From positions 744,001 through 808,000 of the forward strand of contig NZ_CP019070.1 of assembly GCF_001956695.1 (NCBI RefSeq): a stretch of DNA of 64,000 nucleotides, in the 5' to 3' direction. Made by a program: the position numbers and the translations under genes. This DNA comes from Poseidonibacter parvus (GTDB lineage: Bacteria > Campylobacterota > Campylobacteria > Campylobacterales > Arcobacteraceae). Position 1 is the first letter of the stretch. The number at the start of each line of letters is the position of its first letter. Shown here one piece after another: positions 26,155 through 35,007 of the stretch. Under the pieces are notes generated by a model that was given only the letters and a program-made list of their open reading frames with translations, made no database searches and was not told where the DNA came from.

Positions 26155-27513
26155 ATGTTAAATAAAACAAAACTTTTTGCAGCTTCTTTATCTGTAGTAA
26201 CTGCAATCGCACTAACTGGTTGTGTAACAACAACTGCAAATGATGCAATGACAAAAATGGAAACTGTTAAGTCAAAAGGAATTTTAGGTTCATATGCAAA
26301 TTTAGCATTAGCAAACTATACTGATGCTTTAAACGATGCAATCGTTTTAGAAAAAGCAATTGATATTTTTGCTTCAAATCCAAGTGCTACAAACTTTACT
26401 AATGCAAAAAAAGCTTGGTTAGTTTCAAGAGAATCTTACGGTCAAACTGAAATCTTTAGACTTGCAAATGGTCCAATTGATGCAGAAGAAGGTTGGGTTG
26501 CTGATGCTTATGGTGCTTTAGAAGGACAACTTAATGCTTGGCCTTTAGATGAAAATATGATTGATTATACAATTGATGCAAATGGAGCTAAAACTTCAGG
26601 AAATATTATTGATACTATGGGTACTTTTAATCCAGGTGGAGAAGATGCACAAGCTGTAAATGTTAAAACTATTACAGAAGATGCTTTATCTGCATTAAAT
26701 GAAAATGGTGGAGACGCAAATGTTTCAACTGGTTACCATGCTATTGAGTTCTTATTATGGGGACAAGATCAAGATTACTCTAACTTCTTAAAAGATTCAG
26801 TAACAAAAGGTGCATTAACAGCAGGACAGCGACCATTAAGTGATTTTACTACTGCTAAAAATGCAGACAGAAGATTAGCTTATTTAAAAGCAGCTGCATC
26901 TAAAGTCGTAAATGATTTAACAACTGTTAAAAGTGCTTGGGTAAAAGATGTAAATGGTTCTAATGGTTTATATCAAGCTGCATTACAAGGTAATTTAAGT
27001 GATTCAAATTCTTCAAAAAATATTGAATCAAGTGAAGCTTTAAAACAAATTATTGCTGGTATGGGTGTATTTATGAAATCTGAATTAGCAAATGAAAGAA
27101 TTGCAGTAGCAGTTTTAACTCCTAGTGAAGAAGATGAACATTCTTGTTTCTCTGATAATACACATAGAGATATTTTAAATAACTATCTTGGATTTAGAAA
27201 TGTTTTAACTTCTACATATAAAGGTCAAAAATTTGGAAACTCTTTATTAGATACTCTTGATGCTGATTCAAAAACTAGAGTTATTTCTTTAATGAAATCA
27301 ATTGAAGAAAAAATTAATAGTGTTGATAATGCTGCAAAAACTAGTGAGCACTTTGATTATCAAATCAAATCAACAAGTTCTCAATCAAAAGTGATTGTAA
27401 AACTTAAAAATGAAATGAGAAAATTAGGTGATGAAATGGTTAATGTTGCTAAAGCAAATGGTATTGATTTAACTAGTGATGATGTAACTGATGCTGAAGA
27501 AACAAAAATTTAA
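26155..27513 (+). CDS. Imelysin family lipoprotein (iron-uptake associated, M75-like)
   Basis: Exported lipoprotein of 452 residues; lipobox LTGC with acylated Cys23. The imelysin signature GxHxxE is present as GYHAIEF with His195 and Glu198. Imelysin-like proteins are Fur-regulated and thought to bind iron or haem at the cell surface or periplasm; peptidase activity is disputed. The ATG at 26155 is chosen because AAAAGGA is directly upstream and the signal peptide starts here. It is the first gene of a five-gene unit and overlaps the next gene by 23 bases. A strong terminator follows 28 bases after the stop, so this gene should be the most abundant product. Confidence 0.9.
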   Translation: MLNKTKLFAASLSVVTAIALTGCVTTTANDAMTKMETVKSKGILGSYANLALANYTDALNDAIVLEKAIDIFASNPSATNFTNAKKAWLVSRESYGQTEIFRLANGPIDAEEGWVADAYGALEGQLNAWPLDENMIDYTIDANGAKTSGNIIDTMGTFNPGGEDAQAVNVKTITEDALSALNENGGDANVSTGYHAIEFLLWGQDQDYSNFLKDSVTKGALTAGQRPLSDFTTAKNADRRLAYLKAAASKVVNDLTTVKSAWVKDVNGSNGLYQAALQGNLSDSNSSKNIESSEALKQIIAGMGVFMKSELANERIAVAVLTPSEEDEHSCFSDNTHRDILNNYLGFRNVLTSTYKGQKFGNSLLDTLDADSKTRVISLMKSIEEKINSVDNAAKTSEHFDYQIKSTSSQSKVIVKLKNEMRKLGDEMVNVAKANGIDLTSDDVTDAEETKI

Positions 27514-28879
27514 TTTTTCTTTCTTTCGTTTAGTTCTAACTAAAAGCCTAGTAGCAATTTTTGCTACTGGGCTTTTTGCGGTTAATAATACTGGCGACTT
27601 TTTCTCCACAAAGAAAGATAAGTCTTTAATGTTAAAACCAATAAGTGGTATGAATAATGAACAGTATGATAAATTTATTTTAGGGAGAAGCTTTTTTGTA
27701 ATACCTTGGGTTGAAGCACCAAGTGCTACAACTGCAAGAGATGGTTTAGGACCATTATTTAATGCAAATACATGTGTTTCATGTCATGCAGGAAATGGTA
27801 GAGGAACTTTATACAATAAAAAAGGTAAACCCTCTCGTTCATTAGTAGCAAGATTATCTATTGCTTCTAATGGTTCTTTTGAACATAAAGAACTATTAAA
27901 TAAAAATGGTTTTATTCCGCATCCTGTTTACGGTGCTCAAATATCAATTAATGGTATTCATGGTGTGGATTTTGAAGCAAGAGTAAAAATAGATTTTGAA
28001 AAAATTAAAGTAAAGTTTCCTGATGGTGAAATTGATGAACTTTTAAAACCAAAATATGAACTTATAAATAAAAACTATGGAAAAATATCAGAAGATACAG
28101 CGATAACTTATCGTATTGCACCTTCTTTACATGGTTTAGGTTTAATTGAAAAAATATCAAATGAAGATATTTTAAAAAATGTTGATGAAAATGATAGCAA
28201 TAATGATGGTATATCAGGTAAAGCTAATATGGTATATTCACCTAAAACAAAAAAATATGAGTTAGGTAAATATACATGGAAAGCTAGTTCAGCAAGTGTG
28301 ATTGAGCAATCCGCAGCAGCAGCTTCTAGTGATATGGGATTAACAAGTATGTATTTTATGAATGAAAATTGTACTAGTTCTCAAAAAGAGTGTAATGATG
28401 CACCAAAAGCTGTACACAAAGAAGATATAACACCACAGCGATTAGAAGCAATTAGTTTTTATTTAAAAAATACAAAAGCCTATAAACCAAAACAAACACA
28501 AGAGTTTAAAGAAGGTTTAGAAATATTTGAATCAATTGGGTGTGTTAAATGTCACGCTAATAATTTTAAAACTTCTGATAACTTAACTATATCACCTTAT
28601 TCGGATTTTTTACTTCATAATATGGGTGAGCAATTAAGTGATAATAGAAATGAATTTAATGCAAGTTCAAAAGAGTGGAGAACTTCTCCTTTATGGGGAC
28701 TTTCATTACATGAAAAAATAAACAAAAAAAGACCTAGGTTATTACATGATGGAAGAGCTAGAGATTTCCAAGAAGCGATTCTTTGGCATGGTGGGGAAGC
28801 AAATAGTGTAAAAGAAAACTATATGAATTTACCAAAACAAACAAGAAAAAAATTACTTAAATTTTTAGGAAGTATATAA
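27491..28879 (+). CDS. Di-heme oxidoreductase, DUF1111 family c-type cytochrome
   Basis: A 462-residue periplasmic cytochrome with two c-type haem sites: CVSCH (Cys95, Cys98, His99) and CVKCH (Cys351, Cys354, His355). The middle region (GRSFFVIPWVEAP, DGLGPLFNANTC, LHDGRARDFQEAILWHGGEA) is typical of the DUF1111 'thiol oxidoreductase' family often coupled to imelysins. The ATG at 27491 lies inside the upstream gene; from here the N-terminus MLKKQK..LVAIFATGLFA is a fair signal peptide, which a haem c protein needs. That stretch is encoded by the terminator hairpin at 27542-27577. The next in-frame ATG (near 27629) would leave it without an export signal. Confidence 0.9.
   Translation: MLKKQKFNFSFFRLVLTKSLVAIFATGLFAVNNTGDFFSTKKDKSLMLKPISGMNNEQYDKFILGRSFFVIPWVEAPSATTARDGLGPLFNANTCVSCHAGNGRGTLYNKKGKPSRSLVARLSIASNGSFEHKELLNKNGFIPHPVYGAQISINGIHGVDFEARVKIDFEKIKVKFPDGEIDELLKPKYELINKNYGKISEDTAITYRIAPSLHGLGLIEKISNEDILKNVDENDSNNDGISGKANMVYSPKTKKYELGKYTWKASSASVIEQSAAAASSDMGLTSMYFMNENCTSSQKECNDAPKAVHKEDITPQRLEAISFYLKNTKAYKPKQTQEFKEGLEIFESIGCVKCHANNFKTSDNLTISPYSDFLLHNMGEQLSDNRNEFNASSKEWRTSPLWGLSLHEKINKKRPRLLHDGRARDFQEAILWHGGEANSVKENYMNLPKQTRKKLLKFLGSI
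27542..27577 (+). terminator. Intrinsic terminator hairpin inside the signal-peptide codons
   Basis: Stem AAAAGCCTAGTAGCAA pairs with TTGCTACTGGGCTTTT (16 pairs, one T-G wobble) around a three-base loop and is followed by a T run. It stands 28 bases after the imelysin stop, where a terminator would be expected, but also codes for residues of the export signal of the following cytochrome. Confidence 0.85.
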
Positions 28880-29823
28880 TGAAAAAAATTTTATTTACAT
28901 TGATGTTCTTAGTATCAACTATTTTTGCACAAGAGACAGCATTAATTTCGATATTAAAAAATATATCAATACCAAATGTACAAAACACAATAAACAATGC
29001 TGATGCTTTAAAAAAAGATTTAAACGAGCAGAATTTCAAGAAATTTTTAAAGTCATGGAAAAAAGTAGAAGCAATATATTTTGCAGGTGAAATAGACAAT
29101 GATTATTTAGATTCGCCTAGATATATTGATGTATTTCATAATCTAAAAGAAGATTTAAATGAACAAATGAAAAGAGTAATTGCTTCAAAAGATGATGTGA
29201 ATATTGCATTATTTAAAAATTCATTTAAAACTATAAATGCTTTAGAGTACGTTTTATTTAATGATAAAGAAATCACAACTAGAGAAAAACTTTTAAGTAT
29301 TGAAATAATTAAATCAATTCAATCTCATTTAAATGATATAAAAGAAGTTTATACAAACTATTTAAAGCAAAAACCAAAAGAAGAAAAATGGGAAAATGCA
29401 ATGATTATCAATACATTAGTTGCAAGTACATATAGATTGAAAGAGTGGAGAATAGGTGATCCAAGTGGTAATTCTTCAAAATATAAAGATGATATTGATA
29501 ATAAAAGAGCAGAATATTTTTTAAGTAAGAATTCATTTGAAGCTATTACTTCAATTTTAGATGCTCATGATGAAATAATGAATACTTCAAACTCTTATAA
29601 TTTTGGAAAAATGGCTATAGAGTCTGGTGCAAAAGCTGAGGTTATGGAAGTACAAAATGCAATAAAAAATGCAAAAATAGAAGTATCAAAATTGAAAAAT
29701 GATGATTTTTCAAATGCAAAAGAGTTATATAATAGTGCAAAGAACTTACATAATGCATATTATTTATCACTAATTGAGCAGTTATCTGTAACTGCAAAAA
29801 TCCTTGATGCAGATGGTGACTAA
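28879..29823 (+). CDS. Second imelysin-like periplasmic protein
   Basis: A 314-residue exported protein (signal peptide MKKILFTLMFLVSTIFA) resembling imelysins: an all-helical body with WKKVEAIYFAGEIDNDYLDSPRYIDVFH, the segment NALEYVLF where imelysins have HAIEFLLW, and YRLKEWRIGDPSG. The His of the GxHxxE motif is therefore Asn here while the Glu remains, so metal binding may differ from that of the first imelysin. Its ATG overlaps the cytochrome stop as TAATG. In other genera a pair of imelysins flanks a DUF1111 gene in the same way (recalled). Confidence 0.82.
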   Translation: MKKILFTLMFLVSTIFAQETALISILKNISIPNVQNTINNADALKKDLNEQNFKKFLKSWKKVEAIYFAGEIDNDYLDSPRYIDVFHNLKEDLNEQMKRVIASKDDVNIALFKNSFKTINALEYVLFNDKEITTREKLLSIEIIKSIQSHLNDIKEVYTNYLKQKPKEEKWENAMIINTLVASTYRLKEWRIGDPSGNSSKYKDDIDNKRAEYFLSKNSFEAITSILDAHDEIMNTSNSYNFGKMAIESGAKAEVMEVQNAIKNAKIEVSKLKNDDFSNAKELYNSAKNLHNAYYLSLIEQLSVTAKILDADGD

Positions 29824-29825
29824 AA

Positions 29826-30749
29826 TTGAATGATCTTTTTGCATTAGAATATATTATAAACCCAAATAAAAGAATATTTTGGGTTTATATCTTTACTGCA
29901 ATTGCAATAAGCATAATTTATTACTATTATAATTCAAGAGGTAAAAGAGTGATTTTAAGTTCAAAACTATGGCTTCATCCTAGTGCTAAACTTGATTATT
30001 ATTACTTTTTTATTTCATATTTTATAAAAGTATTTATGCTAATTCCTATTGTTATTTCTGCAAAAAGTATCGCTTTTTTAGTAAATAAACAACTATATTT
30101 ACAATTTGATTATTATGAAAATACATACTTCTCATATGAAGTTGTAATTTTAATGTATACAATTTCACTTTTTATAGTAAGTGATTTTTCAAGATATTGG
30201 TTACATAGATTTTTACATACAATTCCTTTTTTATGGGAATTTCACAAAGTTCATCATAGTGCAAAAGTTTTAACACCTATTACTTTTTATAGAGTTCATC
30301 CAATTGAAAATCTTCTTTTTGGACTGCGATATTCATTAAGTATTGGTCTTGTAACTGGTGTATTTGTCTATTTCTTTGGTGCTATGATTGATATATATTC
30401 GGTTTTAGGTGTAAATATTATTGTATTTGTTTTTTCAATTTTAGGATCAAATTTAAGGCATTCCCATGTGCCTTTTTCTTTTGGACAAAGAATTGAGAAA
30501 TGGTTTATTTCACCAAAGCAACACCAAATTCATCATAGTAGAAATTTTTTTAATAAAAACTATGGAGGAACATTAGCACTTTGGGACAGAGTATTTGGCA
30601 CTTTAAAACTATCAAAAGAAGTAAAAGTATTAAAATTTGGTTTACGAAGAAATCAAATGAATGAGTATAAAAGTATTTTTGATTTAGTATTTAAACCATT
30701 TAAACTTTTAGCAGTAAAAAACATAAAAAATATAAAAAAAGGGAATTAA
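29826..30749 (+). CDS. Sterol desaturase / fatty acid hydroxylase superfamily membrane protein
   Basis: A 307-residue membrane protein with the histidine clusters of non-haem di-iron hydroxylases and desaturases: HRFLH (His127, His131), HKVHH (His140, His143, His144) and HQIHH (His233, His236, His237). Four to five helices surround them. Such enzymes oxidise lipid chains or sterol-like substrates with oxygen; the substrate is unknown. The start is TTG at 29826, two bases after the upstream stop. Its place in an iron-controlled operon is unusual and suggests lipid modification or oxygen chemistry tied to iron supply. Confidence 0.85.
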   Translation: MNDLFALEYIINPNKRIFWVYIFTAIAISIIYYYYNSRGKRVILSSKLWLHPSAKLDYYYFFISYFIKVFMLIPIVISAKSIAFLVNKQLYLQFDYYENTYFSYEVVILMYTISLFIVSDFSRYWLHRFLHTIPFLWEFHKVHHSAKVLTPITFYRVHPIENLLFGLRYSLSIGLVTGVFVYFFGAMIDIYSVLGVNIIVFVFSILGSNLRHSHVPFSFGQRIEKWFISPKQHQIHHSRNFFNKNYGGTLALWDRVFGTLKLSKEVKVLKFGLRRNQMNEYKSIFDLVFKPFKLLAVKNIKNIKKGN

Positions 30750-30750
30750 A

Positions 30751-31914
30751 ATGATTTATTTAAAACTTATAGTATTAGGATTTTTTGCTCTAATATTTAC
30801 TGGGTGTTTAAGTGATAATACCTTATCAAAAGCAGAAATTTTAAAACAAAAACAAGATAAAGAAATTTTAGGAAAAGTTTTATATTTTGATAAAAACTTA
30901 TCAAAAAATAGAACTCAGTCGTGTGCAACTTGTCATAATCCTGAAGCTGGGTTTGTTGATGATAGAAATAATGGTGTAAATTCAATGGCTTCATTAGGTG
31001 ATAATAATACTTCAATAGGGGATAGAAGTGCACCAACAGCATCATATGCAATGTTTTCTCCAAAGTTTCATTATGATATTAAAAAGAAAAAGTATATTGG
31101 TGGACAGTTTTGGGATGGAAGAGAAGATGACTTAGAAGGTCAAGCTGGAGGACCACCATTGAATCCTGATGAAATGGGTATGAAAGATAAAAAAGAAGTT
31201 AGTCTTAGATTACAAGAAAACTCATATTATGTTGAAAGTTTTAAAAGTATTTATGGAGATGATATTTGGGAAAATGATGATTTGGTATATAAAGCTATGA
31301 CAGAAGTAATAGCAGCTTTTGAAAGAACAAAAGAGTTTGCTCCTTTTGATTCAAAATATGATAGATTTTTAAAAGGTGAATATAATTTGTCAGCTTTAGA
31401 AGATTTAGGAAAAGCAATATTTTTCTCAAATAATAATAACTCTTGTGCAACTTGTCATGTATTAAAAGGTGAAGATAAATTAGGTGAAACATTTACTAAT
31501 TATGAATATCATAATATTGGTACACCTGCAAATACAAGATTGAGAGCTAAAAATGGTGTTTCAACTATTGATGGTGGTTTATTAAATAATCCAAAAGTTA
31601 CAGATAAAAAAGAAAAAGGTAAATATAAAGTTCCAACTTTAAGAAATGTAGCAGTAACTGCACCTTACATGCATAATGGTGTATTTAAAGATTTAAGAAC
31701 TGTAGTAGAGTTTTATGATAAATACAATAATAAAGATAGAAAAATTAACCCTGAAACAAATAAGCCTTGGGAAGATCCAGAAGTTAAAGAAACGATTTCA
31801 TTAGAAGAGTTAAAATCTAAAAGACAAAGTGATAGAAAAATAGAAGCCTTAGTTGCATTTATGAAAATTTTAACCGATAAAAAATATGAACATCTTTTAA
31901 TAGATAGTAAATAA
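30751..31914 (+). CDS. Di-heme cytochrome c peroxidase family lipoprotein
   Basis: A 387-residue lipoprotein (lipobox FTGC, Cys19) of the CcpA/MauG family with two CATCH haem sites (Cys58-Cys61-His62 and Cys232-Cys235-His236). Supporting lines are RSAPTASYAMFSPKFHYD, GGQFWDGREDDLEGQAGGPPLNPDEMG and KVPTLRNVAVTAPYMHNG. Classical members reduce hydrogen peroxide with electrons from cytochrome c; relatives oxidise protein side chains. It begins one base after the previous stop and is the last gene of the operon, followed by a terminator. Confidence 0.9.
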   Translation: MIYLKLIVLGFFALIFTGCLSDNTLSKAEILKQKQDKEILGKVLYFDKNLSKNRTQSCATCHNPEAGFVDDRNNGVNSMASLGDNNTSIGDRSAPTASYAMFSPKFHYDIKKKKYIGGQFWDGREDDLEGQAGGPPLNPDEMGMKDKKEVSLRLQENSYYVESFKSIYGDDIWENDDLVYKAMTEVIAAFERTKEFAPFDSKYDRFLKGEYNLSALEDLGKAIFFSNNNNSCATCHVLKGEDKLGETFTNYEYHNIGTPANTRLRAKNGVSTIDGGLLNNPKVTDKKEKGKYKVPTLRNVAVTAPYMHNGVFKDLRTVVEFYDKYNNKDRKINPETNKPWEDPEVKETISLEELKSKRQSDRKIEALVAFMKILTDKKYEHLLIDSK

Positions 31915-31944
31915 CAACAAAAATAATTTTGTTGTTATTTATTT
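31909..31944 (+). terminator. Terminator of the imelysin operon
   Basis: A 12-bp perfect stem ATAACAACAAAA / TTTTGTTGTTAT (14 pairs counting the flanking A-T) with loop ATAA, then TTTATTTAT. It overlaps the stop codon of the peroxidase gene. Confidence 0.75.
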
Positions 31945-31999
31945 ATACTTAAGTATAATTTGATAATATGTATTAAATAAAGGATTTATTATCAAAACA

Positions 32000-32263
32000 T
32001 TGCTTTTTATACTTATAAGTACTTCACTATTTGCTAGTAGTTCTAATACTTACAAATTTAAAAAATTAGAAGAGGTAAAAACAGAACTAATTAATAAATA
32101 TGAAATTAGAGTTGAAGTTGCAAGACTTGATAAATTTTATAAACGAGTAAAAGTTTTAAATAGAACTCTTCACTGCTTTAAAAATTCTAGAAGTAAAAGA
32201 GAAATAACTGCTTGTAAAATCGATGAAAACAAAAGAATAATGCAACTTATAAAAAAAGGATAA
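32000..32263 (+). CDS. Small exported protein with unusual start
   Basis: About 87 residues: a hydrophobic signal-like N-terminus (LLFILISTSLFA), then a highly basic, helical mature part with two Cys (HCFKNSR..ITACKI). I do not recognise the family. TTG at 32000 is the first ordinary start codon, but it stands 15 bases after the AAAGGA site and leaves the signal without a basic residue. Reading from ATC at 31991, six bases after the site, gives the textbook leader MKTLLFILISTSLFA. The true start is thus probably non-canonical. It is flanked by the operon terminator and the convergent kinase. Confidence 0.6.
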   Translation: MLFILISTSLFASSSNTYKFKKLEEVKTELINKYEIRVEVARLDKFYKRVKVLNRTLHCFKNSRSKREITACKIDENKRIMQLIKKG

Positions 32264-32268
32264 CTTGA

Positions 32269-34149
32269 CTATTCTAGATTAAAAACAATTTTAGTCTGAA
32301 GTCCTAAATAGTTATCTTTATTAAGAATATATTTTTTATTTTCTATACTCATAGAAGCTTTAAAATGTTTCTTAATAATTTCGTCTGTCATATAAAGACC
32401 AATTCCTGTACCTTGTGATTGATGTTTGGTTGTAAAGTAAGGTTCAAGTACTTTATCTAGTATTTTTTTGTCAATACCTCCTCCATTATCACTTATTTCT
32501 AAAATACCTTTATTATTGTTTTTATAAGTCTTTATTGATATTTCTCTTGAGTGGTCTTTTGTTATTAGAGCGTCTTTTGAATTATTTATAATATTTATTA
32601 ATGCTTGAATTAACTCATTTTCAACACCATAAACTTCATATTCTATAAGCTCTTTTTTCAAATTTATATCATTGATTTTCAGTTGTGCATTTGTTAATTT
32701 TAAAGTTTTTTCAATTACAGTTAAGATACTTGAATGTTTACTAATTTTATCTGTTTTGAAAAAATTTCTAAAATCATCAATAGTTTTTGATAAATATTGT
32801 GCTGAATTTGTAATATTATGAATTGAATCATTAAATGTATCATCATCAAGAGTGTCATAATCTTTTTGTAGCTTCATACCACTAGCAGCTGTTGTAATTA
32901 AAGATAAAGGCTGTCTCCACTGATGTGCAATATTCCCAAGCATTTCTCCCATTGCAGCCATTTTAGCTTGCTGTGATAATAAATGATTTTGCTTAGTATT
33001 CTCTTTTATATGATTTTGAATATCTTTTCTATATTTATTAAATTTTATATTCAAAATTCTCGATATATAAAAAGATACAGCAAGAAGTATCGATGTTAAA
33101 ATAATAGCAACAGTAAATATATATAAAATATTTTTATTGAATTTCTTGTTTAATTCTTTTTCTTTTTGAATAAAAAGATTGCTAATATCATTTTCATAAA
33201 AAATCTTAGTAATTACCCAATTCCAATTTTCTAAACCTTTTGAATAACTTGTTTTGATTGTATTGTTAGCAGTATTATCATCATTTTTATATGAAAGATA
33301 ACCACTACCTGTTTTTGCAATATGGATTAGTTCTTTTTTTGTAGAAGTAGTCATTTCTGATAATGTATCCATTTTATTATTATTTGCTAATACTTCGCCA
33401 TTATAATCTAAAATCATATAATAATTATTTTTATCAGATGATAGTTTTTGAGTATAATTTAATACTTCTTTTTTTACAAGCTTTTCAAAATCTACAAAAT
33501 ATTCTCCTGTCCCTATAAACCAATTATATGGTTCAAAATATTTATTGAAACCTATTTTTTTATATTGCTTAGTCATATCATCTGGTTTATGATAAGACCA
33601 AGTTAAAAATCCTTCTTGTTCTTCTTTTACTTGTTTTACAATTTTTCTTGTAAGATATTCACCTTTGCCATCTTTAAAATTATAAAAACTTGTACCTTCA
33701 AGTTTTTTTGCAAGTGGTAACAAAATACATTCATAGTTTTCCATTGAATAGATGAAATAATAACCTCTATTTTGATTAAATCTTATATGTCTAAGTGCAT
33801 TTTTAATCATTTGTTTTATTTCTTGTTCAGATTTAATATCTTTATTTTCATTATATATACTACTTGCAACTCTATGTGCTTCATAAACTCTATTTTTAAT
33901 ATTTTCTTTTAAAAACTTTTCTGTATCTTTTTTTGTTTCTACAATAAAATCATGTAATCTATGAGTATCATTTTTAATTTTTAATTTATTACTTCGTATA
34001 AAATTTGTTTTTATTTGTTTTTTTTCTTTTTCTAGTGTTGATTGTTTGTCTATATATAAAAAAACAGAAATAATTATAGAAATTGTTAATACAAATACAG
34101 GTGGCGTATATTTAATTATATTTAATATTTGTTTTTCATTTTTATACAT
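32269..34149 (-). CDS. Cache-domain sensor histidine kinase (orphan)
   Basis: A 626-residue inner-membrane kinase: helix at 14-32, periplasmic double Cache sensor (RHIRFNQNRGYYFIYSMENYECILLP, then GKGEYLTRKIV, EEQEGFLTWSYHKPDD, and a second half ending ENWNWVITKIFYEND), helix near 345-365, HisKA with His409 in AHQWRQPLS, and HATPase with IINNSKDAL, DNGGGIDKK and GTGIGLYMTDEI. It has no PAS domain. AAAGGTGG lies before the ATG. No response regulator is adjacent. Its architecture matches that of the kinase at 48937, from which the sensor has diverged. Confidence 0.92.
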   Translation of the reverse strand: MYKNEKQILNIIKYTPPVFVLTISIIISVFLYIDKQSTLEKEKKQIKTNFIRSNKLKIKNDTHRLHDFIVETKKDTEKFLKENIKNRVYEAHRVASSIYNENKDIKSEQEIKQMIKNALRHIRFNQNRGYYFIYSMENYECILLPLAKKLEGTSFYNFKDGKGEYLTRKIVKQVKEEQEGFLTWSYHKPDDMTKQYKKIGFNKYFEPYNWFIGTGEYFVDFEKLVKKEVLNYTQKLSSDKNNYYMILDYNGEVLANNNKMDTLSEMTTSTKKELIHIAKTGSGYLSYKNDDNTANNTIKTSYSKGLENWNWVITKIFYENDISNLFIQKEKELNKKFNKNILYIFTVAIILTSILLAVSFYISRILNIKFNKYRKDIQNHIKENTKQNHLLSQQAKMAAMGEMLGNIAHQWRQPLSLITTAASGMKLQKDYDTLDDDTFNDSIHNITNSAQYLSKTIDDFRNFFKTDKISKHSSILTVIEKTLKLTNAQLKINDINLKKELIEYEVYGVENELIQALINIINNSKDALITKDHSREISIKTYKNNNKGILEISDNGGGIDKKILDKVLEPYFTTKHQSQGTGIGLYMTDEIIKKHFKASMSIENKKYILNKDNYLGLQTKIVFNLE

Positions 34150-34278
34150 TTAATACCACCTTTTATTATTATTTATACTTAAATGCTGTATTGTAAACAT
34201 AATACATATTATTAAATTAAACCAATATAAATAAAAATTAAACTATTATAATAATATAAAAGATAAACAAGGAAAAAT

Positions 34279-34983
34279 ATGTCTAAAAGAGTATTAGTAA
34301 CAGGTGGAAATAAAGGAATAGGTTTAGCAGTTTCACAAGCTATGTTAGCACTTGATTATGAAGTAATAGTAGTAGCTAGAGATTTCAAAGATTTTGCTTT
34401 AGGAGGTCTTCCTAATGTTACAGAAATAGAGTATGACTTATCAAATATTGAAAATTTAGAGCAATTAGCAAAAGAAGTTGGAAATATAGATATTTTGATT
34501 AATAATGCTGGTTTTATGCAACCAAAATATACTTATGATAATTATCCTAATGAGGCAAAAGAGAAAATCATGAATGTGGATTTACACGCTCCAGTTGAAC
34601 TTATGAATTTATTATGCGAAAATATGAAAAAACAAAAAAATGGAAGAATTGTAAACGTTGCATCAATTGCAGGACAAATCGGACATCCTGATGTTTGGTA
34701 TGGTATTGCAAAAGCAGGGCTTATAAATGCTACTAAAATATACGGAAAACTATTAGGTGCACATGGGGTTTCTGTAAATTGTATCGCTCCAAGTCCAACT
34801 GAAACTGATATGCAAAAAGATAACTCAGAGCAGAGAAAAAAAGAGTTTAAAAAGACTGTTTCATCAGGAAGATTTGCTCAACCTGAAGAAGTTGCAAAAG
34901 CAATTGTTTGGCTAGCAACTGAATGTCCTGTTTATATTAATGGAATTACTTTAGATATAAACGATTGTTCTTACGCAAGATAA
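34279..34983 (+). CDS. Short-chain dehydrogenase/reductase (SDR)
   Basis: A 234-residue NAD(P)-dependent oxidoreductase of the classical SDR family. Cofactor motif TGGNKGIG at residues 8-15, NNAG near 76-79, catalytic Tyr141 and Lys145 in YGIAK, with the Ser in VNVASIAG. The C-terminal APSPTETDM and substrate-loop features are like those of 3-oxoacyl-ACP reductases (FabG), but no fatty-acid genes are nearby, so the substrate is open. A start at ATG with AAGGAAAAAT before it. Confidence 0.9.
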   Translation: MSKRVLVTGGNKGIGLAVSQAMLALDYEVIVVARDFKDFALGGLPNVTEIEYDLSNIENLEQLAKEVGNIDILINNAGFMQPKYTYDNYPNEAKEKIMNVDLHAPVELMNLLCENMKKQKNGRIVNVASIAGQIGHPDVWYGIAKAGLINATKIYGKLLGAHGVSVNCIAPSPTETDMQKDNSEQRKKEFKKTVSSGRFAQPEEVAKAIVWLATECPVYINGITLDINDCSYAR

Positions 34984-35007
34984 AATTAAATAAAAATAGG
35001 ATGTTAA

